DNA of 64,000 nucleotides from CAIVAT01 sp037128705 (lineage in GTDB: Bacteria; Bacteroidota; Bacteroidia; Bacteroidales; FEN-979). This document shows, piece after piece, positions 36,073 through 43,850 of this stretch. The notes under the pieces are model-generated. The model saw only the letters and a list, made by a program, of their open reading frames with translations. It was not told where the DNA came from and ran no database searches. The stretch's first letter is position 1, and each line of letters starts with the position of its first letter. The DNA is taken from NCBI GenBank assembly GCA_037128705.1, contig JBAXVX010000021.1, forward strand, positions 10,224 to 74,223, in the 5' to 3' direction. The position numbers and the translations under genes were made by a program.

Positions 36073-36104
36073 CAAAGATACAAAAACATTGTTTAAAATA
36101 CAAT
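36073..36104 (-). promoter_or_regulatory. Promoter of the 38-aa gene
   Basis: On the minus strand ATTG, 20 bp and TATCTTTG match the -33/-7 elements; only 4 bp separate the -7 element from the ATG. Confidence 0.6.
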
Positions 36105-36199
36105 CTCTATAGATTAAAAAAAATATTTAACTATAACAAGCTGTATATGTATACGTTATATAATGTCGGTAATTATTTATCAACAACGTCTTATATTTA

Positions 36200-36231
36200 C
36201 TTGACAAAGTCTTTAAAATTTTATATCTTTG
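36200..36231 (+). promoter_or_regulatory. Promoter of the 161-aa gene
   Basis: CTTG, 20 bp and TATCTTTG fit the Bacteroidota promoter; the -7 element ends 27 bp before the ATG at 36258. Confidence 0.55.
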
Positions 36232-36257
36232 TGGGGTTAAATTAAAAGACTATCGAC

Positions 36258-36743
36258 ATGGAATCGCCCTTTAGTAAAACAGAAATAGAGAACACAAGAA
36301 AGGTGTTAACGATTAAATTGGAAGAACAGAGGAAAAAGGTAGAAGATGCGGAAAAACAAGCTAAAACGGAAAAAGAGAAGTTTATTTCTTGGCAAAGTAT
36401 GCTAAATGAACTTATGCCCCCAGAAGACATTACTGTCGCGGTTAATAGGAAAATAATTAGAACCAACCCCACTTTTAAACAGGGTGTTTTGAGTATATTG
36501 TCTGATGGAAGACCCAGAACAACAAGACAGTGTTATGAAGATTTTTTAAAAACCCCCACAGATTCTGTCATTAAGAATTTTTATGATTTTTCCGGGCGTT
36601 TTTCAAATATAACCCCAAAGGGAACAATTAAAAAGCACAAAATTGAAACCAACCCTATTGATAAAAGATACTTCTATGGTTTGGCTGAATGGTTTGATGG
36701 AGACAACTTAAGACAAGAATATTTTAACAAAATAATTTTGTAA
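36258..36743 (+). CDS. Hypothetical protein with N-terminal coiled coil
   Basis: A 161-aa protein. Residues 10-50 form a charged coiled coil (EEQRKKVEDAEKQAKTEKEK). The C-terminal part (FKQGVLSILSDGRPRTTRQC) looks like a winged helix. It may be a small DNA-binding protein. It has its own promoter and is followed by a strong hairpin terminator, so it forms a single-gene transcript. The very AT-rich codon use suggests recent transfer. Confidence 0.6.
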   Translation: MESPFSKTEIENTRKVLTIKLEEQRKKVEDAEKQAKTEKEKFISWQSMLNELMPPEDITVAVNRKIIRTNPTFKQGVLSILSDGRPRTTRQCYEDFLKTPTDSVIKNFYDFSGRFSNITPKGTIKKHKIETNPIDKRYFYGLAEWFDGDNLRQEYFNKIIL

Positions 36744-36765
36744 ACCATGAAAATATAAATAAAAA

Positions 36766-36793
36766 AAAGGAAACAGCGGTAACTGTTTCCTTT
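36766..36793. terminator. Hairpin terminator
   Basis: AAAGGAAACAG, a 6-nt loop CGGTAA and CTGTTTCCTTT form a perfect 11-bp stem with A and T runs at its ends. It can act in both directions and lies 22 bp after the 161-aa gene. Confidence 0.8.
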
Positions 36794-36804
36794 AAGATTG
36801 TTGT

Positions 36805-36875
36805 GGGGGCGTCTGTTGGTTCAGAAAATAGCCTTAGACACTGTTAACAGGGGTTCGATTCCCCTCGCCTCCACC
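36805..36875 (+). tRNA. Atypical tRNA-like cloverleaf, possible UAG anticodon; pseudo-tRNA or tRNA fossil
   Basis: The sequence folds as acceptor GGGGGCG/CGCCTCC (one G-T pair), D stem TCTG/CAGA with a GG-containing loop, anticodon stem AATAG/CTGTT with a 9-nt loop, and a perfect T arm AGGGG-TTCGATT-CCCCT. ACC follows the acceptor. Bases 8-9 are missing and the anticodon loop is two bases too long, so a standard functional tRNA is doubtful. If read conservatively the anticodon is TAG (Leu CUA), but leucine tRNAs should have a long variable arm. It may be a decayed tRNA, or an integration-site remnant. Confidence 0.4.
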
Positions 36876-37166
36876 TTTTTATTAATGCAAAGATAATACA
36901 AAATTACAAAATGTCAAGTAAATATTATCAACACGCTTTAAACATTAATAATATTGGATGTCCAGTCCGATAGGAGCCAACAGTATGGTAAATATTTATC
37001 TACCATTTTAATAGTCTTTTAATCCTCTCATTAGGGATGCCATAAAAGAACTATATGTCAGCAACTTTAAGCAATGCCGGTGATCATTATTGGAAGAACT
37101 ACTCAAATTGACTAGTCTCCACCGTTAAGCCTTGACCGCTGATGGTTTTGATTACCAGTGGGATGA

Positions 37167-37216
37167 GGTGGTCAATTTGAATCGGCGTAGTGTTGACAAT
37201 TAGGCCGGCATGTCCA
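37167..37216. mobile_element. Relic of an IS21-family end (probable)
   Basis: The run GGTCAATTTGAATCGGC followed by TTGACAA and GGCCGGCATGTCC has the spaced GGTCA/CCGG pattern of IS21-type terminal repeats. It matches a segment at 42292 (16 of the first 17 bases). No transposase gene is present. The surrounding gap of about 860 bp (36876-37654) holds no convincing gene and looks like decayed sequence. Confidence 0.4.
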
Positions 37217-37654
37217 GGTAAAGGCCAAATTGAGCGTTTTTCCCAGTTTATTTAACCAACCACCCAACCTTCACGTTGGCGTAAATCCCATCGAGGTACA
37301 CCCCACCGGCTGAAACAGTGAGTTGATCTTTGATGACCAGTCAGGCGCCGGCTTCGATGCCAGGGAATCTGGTGAAAGAATTGATTGATTGAGCGATTGA
37401 ATGTGTGAATCGCTGACGGGAAGTGGTTTGATCGATCGTGCGAAGCTGCCAAATTGGTGGCTTCTTTTGTTTACAGTTTATATCATATAGAACCATTTTG
37501 GTATTGATTATTATTAACTTGCGAAGCCATCTTACTATCTTGAGAATTAACTCTTTTTGGAATGTAAACGTATTACGAGATCAAAACCGAACTTCTGATA
37601 TAAATAGTAACTATATTGAACGGAAAGAATATTACAGCAACTAAAATAATAGAT

Positions 37655-38548
37655 ATGAGACACTTAATTTTTACAATTGCATTTTTAGCCATTCATGGGA
37701 TGGTGTTATCTCAATCTGATTATAATCAACAATTGGAAAAAGCTGCAATATCAATTGCCTCAAAAATCAAAGCTATTGGCAAACAAAATATTGCAGTGCT
37801 GGATTTTGAAAATTCGAATAAACAGATCAGTGAACTTGGTAGTTGGTTATCCGGCGTTTTCACCACGCATCTTGAAAACACCTCAGATGGCGCATTTTCT
37901 GTAAAGAACAATACTGATGTTGTTAAAGCGATTCAGCAAATAAAAACTGAAAGTGGAAGTGGCGATTTTGATTCAAAATTTATTCAGCGGTTAGGTGAGA
38001 TTTCCAGCTCCGATGTTGTTATTTATGCAATTATAACCTTAATGGATGATGAGGTAACCGTGAATGTAAAAGCAGTTAATCCTTCTGCCGGTAGTCAGAC
38101 CCCTATTGGCGGTATTCTCGTGAGTTTTTTTGCTACTGAAGGTATGAGAACAAAATATCAGAATTACATTGAAAATGCAGCATCCTCCTTTGCAGGTAAT
38201 TTGGATAATAGTGGCGCTGCCTCAGGTATCGGGACTGATAAAAAGAGCAAAAACCCTGATTGTAAACAAGCAAACACCGGAGATATTTGCTTTCATAATT
38301 ATACGAAGGCAGACCTGAAAGTAAATGCCAGACCTTATGGTTTGGGGATTTTATTATCGTGCACACTTCAGCCTGGTCAAAAGCAATGTTTTTACGACAT
38401 TAATGTTGGTTCAATAAATTATAGTATTTATGATGAAAGACCTATTTCCTATAATCAACCATTAAACTCAAAATCTATTCAAAGACATGATGCAGAAGGA
38501 TCCTTGTACATTGAACTTTGCAAGGAAATCACCTTTATTATCAGATAA
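37655..38548 (+). CDS. Secreted protein with CsgG/FlgO/TolB-like N-terminal domain
   Basis: About 297 aa from the ATG at 37655, chosen because a signal peptide starts there (LIFTIAFLAIHGMVLSQ). Residues 25-170 resemble FlgO/CsgG-type domains: KQNIAVLDFENSNKQISELG, then ISSSDVVIYAIIT. The C-terminal 110 residues are beta-rich with cysteine pairs (NPDCKQANTGDICFHN). It is probably exported to the periplasm or outer membrane. The role is unknown. Confidence 0.65.
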   Translation: MRHLIFTIAFLAIHGMVLSQSDYNQQLEKAAISIASKIKAIGKQNIAVLDFENSNKQISELGSWLSGVFTTHLENTSDGAFSVKNNTDVVKAIQQIKTESGSGDFDSKFIQRLGEISSSDVVIYAIITLMDDEVTVNVKAVNPSAGSQTPIGGILVSFFATEGMRTKYQNYIENAASSFAGNLDNSGAASGIGTDKKSKNPDCKQANTGDICFHNYTKADLKVNARPYGLGILLSCTLQPGQKQCFYDINVGSINYSIYDERPISYNQPLNSKSIQRHDAEGSLYIELCKEITFIIR

Positions 38549-38561
38549 TTTTTCCATTTAT

Positions 38562-40958
38562 TTACTGCAGCGTAAATTTAACCGGCAGGTTGAACTGAGC
38601 CCGTACATAGTCTCCACGCTGTATTCCGGGTAACCATTTGCGCATGGATTTCACTACGCGGACTGCCTCTTCATCGCATCCGCCACCAATGCCACGCAGC
38701 ACCCTTACATCGGTAATGGAACCATCACTTTCAACTACAAAGGTTACAAACACCTTCCCCTGGATGCCCAGTTCTTTTGCCTCCCTCGGATAATGAATGT
38801 TCTCAGCAAGAAATTCGGCGCAGGCTTCCTGGCCTCCCGGGTACCGTGGCTGCACTTCAACAACAGTAAATACCTGCCCCTGCGAGGGCGAATCTTCGGC
38901 CACAGCCGTAACTTCAACTTCATTTCCCACTGCGGAAGGAGGAGGGGGAGGGGGCGTATCAAAGCTATTCACTGGTGTTTGTTCAATTTCTGCATCTACC
39001 AAATCAGAACCTGCCGAAATATTTTGTGGTGCTGGTGACTGGGCCGATGAAGTAAAAAAGGTTTCGTTCAACAATGGGGCCCTGTTGATGTTGTTCATTG
39101 ATTTGAAAATGTTTATGTTTTTAAAAAAATCATTTACCGAAATGAACTGCATCCCGATGAAGAATATGGCCGGGAATATCAACATAACAGAAATACCCAG
39201 CAGTGGCTGATTTCGATTTTTTGTATGTAATTCAGTGGCAAGTTGCTTGATGTAAATTTCACGCGGTTCATTTTTAAAACTGTAGATTGCATAATACAGG
39301 TTTCCGAAGAGAGATGCCATGAAGGCGAGAACGAGCGCCCAAAGCAATGCGTTCCAGATCCCCAGGAAAATGTAGGCCAGCCGCTCGTACAGAAAAGCAT
39401 TTTTCAGTGTTGCTTCCGTCTCAGTAAGATAAAGTTGCTTATGGCTTGTAATGTCTGTTATCCGTTCTTTCCGGATATCAAGGCTGATCAATTCCTCATT
39501 CAAAACCCTTAACCTGGAGGTGTCTTTTCCGGTGAAATTTTGCATTGTGGAATCTGCACCCACCAATTTCTTCATTTGTTTTGTGATATTATCTGTTGAA
39601 AGAATAATCTGGGTAACCTGTTCCTCTTTGCTTTTTTGCAACAGAGAAGATTCCTTTCTTGTTTGATCTGCCATACGGTTTATTTCCTGTTTCGACCGGA
39701 CAGGTTGCAGGAAAAGCGGGGTTTTATTGATAAAATCAACTACGTTAAAATATTTTTTGAAGTAAAAGTTATTCAGGTACAATTCATTTCTTTTTTCAAT
39801 CAGCACTTGTCGTTCATCAAGATTCTTTAAAAATTCGGAAAACTGAAGATCAGTCACTTGTTTGGCATTGAACAGGTCATTTGATCCGTACAAGCTTATA
39901 GCTTTTTGATTTTCATTCAGGCGGCCTTCGATCGTATTGATCCTGTAGGAATAGACCGAATTAAAGAAATACCCGGTGGTAACGAGCGATATTGCGAGAA
40001 ATAGCAATGGAAGGATGGAGAGTATGATCATCATCGGGAGCGCCAAAATGGTTCCAAAAATATATTGCAGGAATTTGGATTTTATCACATTGAGAAAAGG
40101 GAGTGCATTTTTCAGGAATGGTCCATTATGATAAAGAAGAAATGTGGGCGCAATCGCCTGGGCAAACAGAATGATAATGGTGTTCAGGATCAGCAGGGCC
40201 GCAAGAATGATATTGGGACCAGAAAACAATCCGTTCAGCGTTATACCAAATTCCTTGAACAGTCCTGTTGAAACCAGCGCCAGTTCCAGCAGCAGAAGTC
40301 CGAATTCTGAAACAATAAAAAAACAGATGAACTGTATAGTTTTAAATCCATGGCTTGAATGATCGTTGATCTCAGCTTCATGATTTTCACTTTCCCGGCT
40401 GTTACGCCATGATGCAATAGTCCCAAAGATCCATGCCAGTGGCAATTGGGCAAGGGTTACACCAAAAATGATCATGATTGCCGGCGGGTAGTCAAATTCG
40501 TATTGAAAGTAATTGAAAAGGAAAAGAATGAGCATGGATACAAACAAGCCAATGGCACTCATTTTATAGGTTCTTTTGGTTGTTGCGTTTTTAAACTGAT
40601 CGAACGATAACCGGAATAACCACCACGGCCATTTGATCAGGTAGTGGAAAATGATCTTCAAAAGAAAAACAATGGTGGGAGCAAAAATGTTTTCGTACAG
40701 CCACCTGAAAATTTCAATGATGAAGAGGAAAAGAACAGTAACCAGCCACAAAAGCCTTACAATCTGGTTGAAAATAAAGAGCAGGCCGGCTGAGATCAGG
40801 AAAATCAATACCCAAAGTCCCCCTTTTTCTTTCAGAAATCCATAATGTGCTTCAATGTCGATGAGGTGCTTTGATTTTTTTCCGGTTATAGCGGAATAAA
40901 GATAAGAAAGTCCCAGGGGAGAAAAAACAATTGAAATAGCAATGAGAAAAGTTCCCAT
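38562..40958 (-). CDS. Polytopic membrane protein with C-terminal TonB domain
   Basis: A 798-aa protein. Roughly eight to ten hydrophobic segments occupy residues 1-335 and 520-600; a coiled-coil region lies between them (about 340-510). A proline-rich linker (PPPPPP) leads to a TonB C-terminal domain (PRYPGGQEACAEFLAENIHY, VFVTFVVESDGSITDVRVLR). Usual TonB proteins have one membrane anchor. This one joins the domain to a large membrane part, as seen in some Bacteroidota. It probably couples inner-membrane energy to an outer-membrane receptor. Confidence 0.75.
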   Translation of the reverse strand: MGTFLIAISIVFSPLGLSYLYSAITGKKSKHLIDIEAHYGFLKEKGGLWVLIFLISAGLLFIFNQIVRLLWLVTVLFLFIIEIFRWLYENIFAPTIVFLLKIIFHYLIKWPWWLFRLSFDQFKNATTKRTYKMSAIGLFVSMLILFLFNYFQYEFDYPPAIMIIFGVTLAQLPLAWIFGTIASWRNSRESENHEAEINDHSSHGFKTIQFICFFIVSEFGLLLLELALVSTGLFKEFGITLNGLFSGPNIILAALLILNTIIILFAQAIAPTFLLYHNGPFLKNALPFLNVIKSKFLQYIFGTILALPMMIILSILPLLFLAISLVTTGYFFNSVYSYRINTIEGRLNENQKAISLYGSNDLFNAKQVTDLQFSEFLKNLDERQVLIEKRNELYLNNFYFKKYFNVVDFINKTPLFLQPVRSKQEINRMADQTRKESSLLQKSKEEQVTQIILSTDNITKQMKKLVGADSTMQNFTGKDTSRLRVLNEELISLDIRKERITDITSHKQLYLTETEATLKNAFLYERLAYIFLGIWNALLWALVLAFMASLFGNLYYAIYSFKNEPREIYIKQLATELHTKNRNQPLLGISVMLIFPAIFFIGMQFISVNDFFKNINIFKSMNNINRAPLLNETFFTSSAQSPAPQNISAGSDLVDAEIEQTPVNSFDTPPPPPPSAVGNEVEVTAVAEDSPSQGQVFTVVEVQPRYPGGQEACAEFLAENIHYPREAKELGIQGKVFVTFVVESDGSITDVRVLRGIGGGCDEEAVRVVKSMRKWLPGIQRGDYVRAQFNLPVKFTLQ

Positions 40959-41207
40959 AAAATGATTTTTTGTGGTTTGTAATGTAGCGAGGTAAATTTA
41001 CAATATAAACAATCAAAGTCAAGTAAAAGTTAAGGAAGCATCAGTTTACAATAGAAAAATCGGACCATTTGACCATGCTGCGCCGATTTCGATTGACCAA
41101 TTCAAACGTTTAAAAACCTGATAGCCATTTATTTGCATCCCACCATCTTGATTACAGGATACTTCACTGATATTTACAGGTGGTGCAACCTGTAAATTCT
41201 GCTAAAC

Positions 41208-41576
41208 CTAACTTAAAAACCAATGATTCGCTGCTTCATTATTCGAAAATACTTCAAGGGTATAGTTCGAATTTCCCATAAATGTTTTAATCATCATAAC
41301 GTATGCCGTGACCGCTGGGTCACTGGTTACTATCGCATGTTTTACAGAATCAAAATGTAATGTATTTTCGAATAGCTTATCCTTGAGTATTTTTAGTTGA
41401 TCAACATCCGAATTAATGAGGAACGCAGTTGCATGTTCAAGAAACCTGAGGTTTCGCGGTAATTTCTTTTCCTGAATGACCCTATACGATTCAAATGCTA
41501 AGTTCTGAAAGGAAATACCACCAGTATTATCAATACATAATATTTGATCTGCTTCGTTAAAATGAATGACAAGCAT
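41208..41576 (-). CDS. STAS/SpoIIAA-like small protein
   Basis: A 122-aa protein with an alternating beta-alpha pattern compatible with the STAS/SpoIIAA-like fold (MLVIHFNEADQILCIDNTGG). No phosphorylatable serine motif is obvious. A TAATTTTG promoter element (41584-41591) lies only 7 bp from the ATG, so the leader is nearly absent. The function is unknown. Confidence 0.5.
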   Translation of the reverse strand: MLVIHFNEADQILCIDNTGGISFQNLAFESYRVIQEKKLPRNLRFLEHATAFLINSDVDQLKILKDKLFENTLHFDSVKHAIVTSDPAVTAYVMMIKTFMGNSNYTLEVFSNNEAANHWFLS

Positions 41577-41838
41577 TGTTGATCAAAATTAATCGCAGGG
41601 ATTTAAAAGGCTATTGGTGTAAATGTAATGTTAAAGATCAATAAAATAGCGTCCCATATAATACTATTTTTCCGGAAGTACGTAATTCCAGTCAGTTCTA
41701 TGGATGATTCTACGCATAAAATGCAACTTTAAAACAAATCAAAGAGTCGAACATCGAAGATTTTACCGAGAATTTGACCATATTTGCAACACAAAACATA
41801 TCCGGACCAACTGATTAACCAAGTAAACCTCAATCACA

Positions 41839-42123
41839 ATGAAAAAAGCAGAAATTGTAGCAGATATCGTCAAGGCCACCGGGCTGGAGAAAGTGGTTGT
41901 TGAAGTTACCGTTGAAGCCATTATGGTCGTCATAAAGGAATCGATGGCTAACGGGGAGAATATCTACTTCCGAGGATTTGGCACCTTCCTGCTTAAGAAA
42001 CGGGCTGTAAAGACTGGCAGAAACATTACCAAGGGTACCAGTATGAAAATTCCGGCTCATTTTATTCCGGCGTTTAAACCGGCAAAGGAGTTTGCGGAGG
42101 TTGTGAAATCAAAGGTGAAATAA
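41839..42123 (+). CDS. HU-family DNA-binding protein
   Basis: A 94-aa protein with the full HU/IHF layout: KAEIVADIVKATG at the N-terminus, ENIYFRGFGTFLLKKR before the arm, NITKGTSMKIPAHFIPAFKP in the DNA-binding arm, and a short C-terminal helix. It bends DNA as a dimer and takes part in nucleoid structure. A CATATTTG element about 55-65 bp upstream may be its promoter. It is followed after 13 bp by a truncated queG-like gene. Confidence 0.9.
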   Translation: MKKAEIVADIVKATGLEKVVVEVTVEAIMVVIKESMANGENIYFRGFGTFLLKKRAVKTGRNITKGTSMKIPAHFIPAFKPAKEFAEVVKSKVK

Positions 42124-42136
42124 TCATTTACCAGGC

Positions 42137-42394
42137 ATGCTTACAGCGGAATCCATAAAAACCATTGCCCTTGGACTCGGTGCAGATCAATGCGGAATTG
42201 CCAGTGTTGAATGGAAAAACCGGAGCATCTTACCATCTTACGCTGATTTAAACAGGCCACCACAATCTATTAACAATCAATGCTCTGTGACGGTCAATTT
42301 GGATCGGCAGACACTGGTCAAAGTGAATGGTTTATCCAGTATAACCGCATTGTACAATTATATCAATAACTTTCATGTTGGAATTTTCAATTAA
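42137..42394 (+). pseudogene. queG: Truncated N-terminus of epoxyqueuosine reductase (QueG-like)
   Basis: The first 30-35 residues (AESIKTIALGLGADQCGIAS) match the start of QueG-type proteins, in which LG-x-D-x-CGIA is typical. The rest of the 85-aa frame lacks the DUF1730 and iron-sulphur domains. From about 42291 the DNA resembles an IS21-type terminal relic, which explains the loss of homology. The protein is not expected to work. Confidence 0.6.
42291..42339. mobile_element. Relic of an IS21-family end (probable) in the queG fragment
   Basis: GGTCAATTTGGATCGGC followed by CTGGTCAAAGTGAATGG matches the relic at 37167 in its first 17 bases (one mismatch) and in the GTCAA spacing. It truncates the queG-like frame. 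Confidence 0.4.
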
Positions 42395-42405
42395 CAATTA
42401 CTTGG

Positions 42406-42485
42406 CAAATGTAAACGCAGATCAACCCTTTTACAAATTTACCAGGTAAGGATTTAACAATAGGAGCTAGGAATTGTAAAAAAGC
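42406..42485 (-). promoter_or_regulatory. Regulon module 1: direct-repeat operator plus promoter, without an intact gene
   Basis: Two 20-bp direct repeats (42446-42485, read on the plus strand as GTAAGGATTTAACAATAGGA and GCTAGGAATTGTAAAAAAGC) lie 8 bp from TTTG, which is 20 bp from TACATTTG on the minus strand. The promoter points toward the queG fragment and only a 14-codon ORF follows it. Confidence 0.8.
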
Positions 42486-42496
42486 GTAAAGGCAGG

Positions 42497-43843
42497 TCAA
42501 TACGTCCTTGTCTTTATGAATTTCCCTGTCGACACGGCCTTGCCGTTTGTGAGCCGCACAAAATAGGCTCCGGCGGGAAGGCTGCTGAGGTTAAGTTGTG
42601 TTTTGGGTTGGGTGATTTGTAAGGTGATGATTTGCCGGCCATCCTGGTTTAATATGGATAATCGGCCTGGAGTTTGCGCTGCACATGTTTCGATGGTCAA
42701 ATAATCTGATGCGGGATTGGGATAAACAGTAAGACTCCCATTTTGCACCATCAGGTCATTTATTCCAAGAGCTGTATGATAATAATAGAAGGCGCTATCC
42801 CCTCCCGTTATTTTAATTCCGGCGCTATTCCAATATTTTCCTGATGAACTTTGTCTGAAATTGTCTGCATCGTATGTAAAAGTGAGTAGCCCGGAATTCA
42901 CCCATTGGCCGGCATCCCAGATTTGATCAAGGCAACCTGTTTGATTATTACGGGCATCAAAAGTAGAGATTGTTTGCCCGTAATTCAGCCATTGGCTTCC
43001 ATCCCACTTTTGGTATAAACAATAGGTCTGATTGTTATTGACATCATACGTGCAGGTGGTTAGCCAGGAATTCACCCTGTTGCCGCCGATCCATTTTTCG
43101 ACCAGATAACTTATCAGATTATTTCTGGAATCGTAAGTATAGGTTGCCAACGACACATTTACCCATTGGCCGGCCTCCCATTTCATTCCTAAATAACTAA
43201 TGATGTTGTTATTGACATTGTAAGCAGCAATGTTTTGCCCGGAATTCAACCAGGCGCTGCCATCCCATTTCTGGTTAACCTGTTTTGTACAATTATTGCC
43301 GGCATCGTAAGTATTGAGGCTTTGCGCGTAATTCACCCAAACACTGCCGTTCCAGTCCTGGCCCAATTCAATTGTCAGATTGTTGCTGGCATCGTATGTC
43401 GAGAGGATCTGTTCGGTATTCACCCATACGTTGCCGTCCCAGGTTTGCGACAACCAACTTGTCTGATTATGGTTGGCATCGTAAGTTGCTGTAACTTGCC
43501 GGGCATTTATCCACTGACTGGCGCTCCATATTTGTGATAGGACCCAAGTCAGATTATGGTTGGCGTCATAAATATAACCATTGGTTTTGGCCTTGATACT
43601 CCATGATGCGCCGGTCGTATCCCATTCCCATTGGTAGATGCTGTCGAATAGCTGGATTAGGTCCTGTGATCTGTTTGTTTGCGGTGTGAGGGTTTTCCAA
43701 TGATTCATCTCGTACCCGGGCTGTACGCCGGCAGGGCCGGGTACGGAATTTACGCCGGATACTGATATCGCTGGTATTGATTTTTGTCCCGTAGCGGCAA
43801 CTGATACAAGCACAGCAGCCAGTAAAATGTAAAATTTTTTCAT
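42497..43843 (-). CDS. Secreted T9SS protein with 29-residue repeats
   Basis: A 448-aa protein. A signal peptide (FYILLAAVLVSVAATGQ) is followed by about eight copies of a 29-residue repeat of the form TYDANNN, hydrophobic turn, QxWDGSxWVN. The last 80 residues are a T9SS sorting domain (LTVYPNPASDYLTIE, LPAGAYFVRLTNG). It should cross the outer membrane and be anchored or released. The repeat resembles beta-structured surface repeats. It lies 7 bp after the GLUG-type protein and at the end of the operon that begins at the 47.5-kb promoter. Confidence 0.8.
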   Translation of the reverse strand: MKKFYILLAAVLVSVAATGQKSIPAISVSGVNSVPGPAGVQPGYEMNHWKTLTPQTNRSQDLIQLFDSIYQWEWDTTGASWSIKAKTNGYIYDANHNLTWVLSQIWSASQWINARQVTATYDANHNQTSWLSQTWDGNVWVNTEQILSTYDASNNLTIELGQDWNGSVWVNYAQSLNTYDAGNNCTKQVNQKWDGSAWLNSGQNIAAYNVNNNIISYLGMKWEAGQWVNVSLATYTYDSRNNLISYLVEKWIGGNRVNSWLTTCTYDVNNNQTYCLYQKWDGSQWLNYGQTISTFDARNNQTGCLDQIWDAGQWVNSGLLTFTYDADNFRQSSSGKYWNSAGIKITGGDSAFYYYHTALGINDLMVQNGSLTVYPNPASDYLTIETCAAQTPGRLSILNQDGRQIITLQITQPKTQLNLSSLPAGAYFVRLTNGKAVSTGKFIKTRTY

Positions 43844-43850
43844 TTTGCAA

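Noticed and set aside
36805..36875. Calling the tRNA-like element a tmRNA
   Set aside because: There is no room for the tag-coding and pseudoknot part, and the whole element is about 70 nt.
42497..43843. Reading the 29-residue repeats as an Rhs/YD-repeat toxin
   Set aside because: The repeat spacing and the T9SS tail differ, and no toxin C-terminus or core domain is present.
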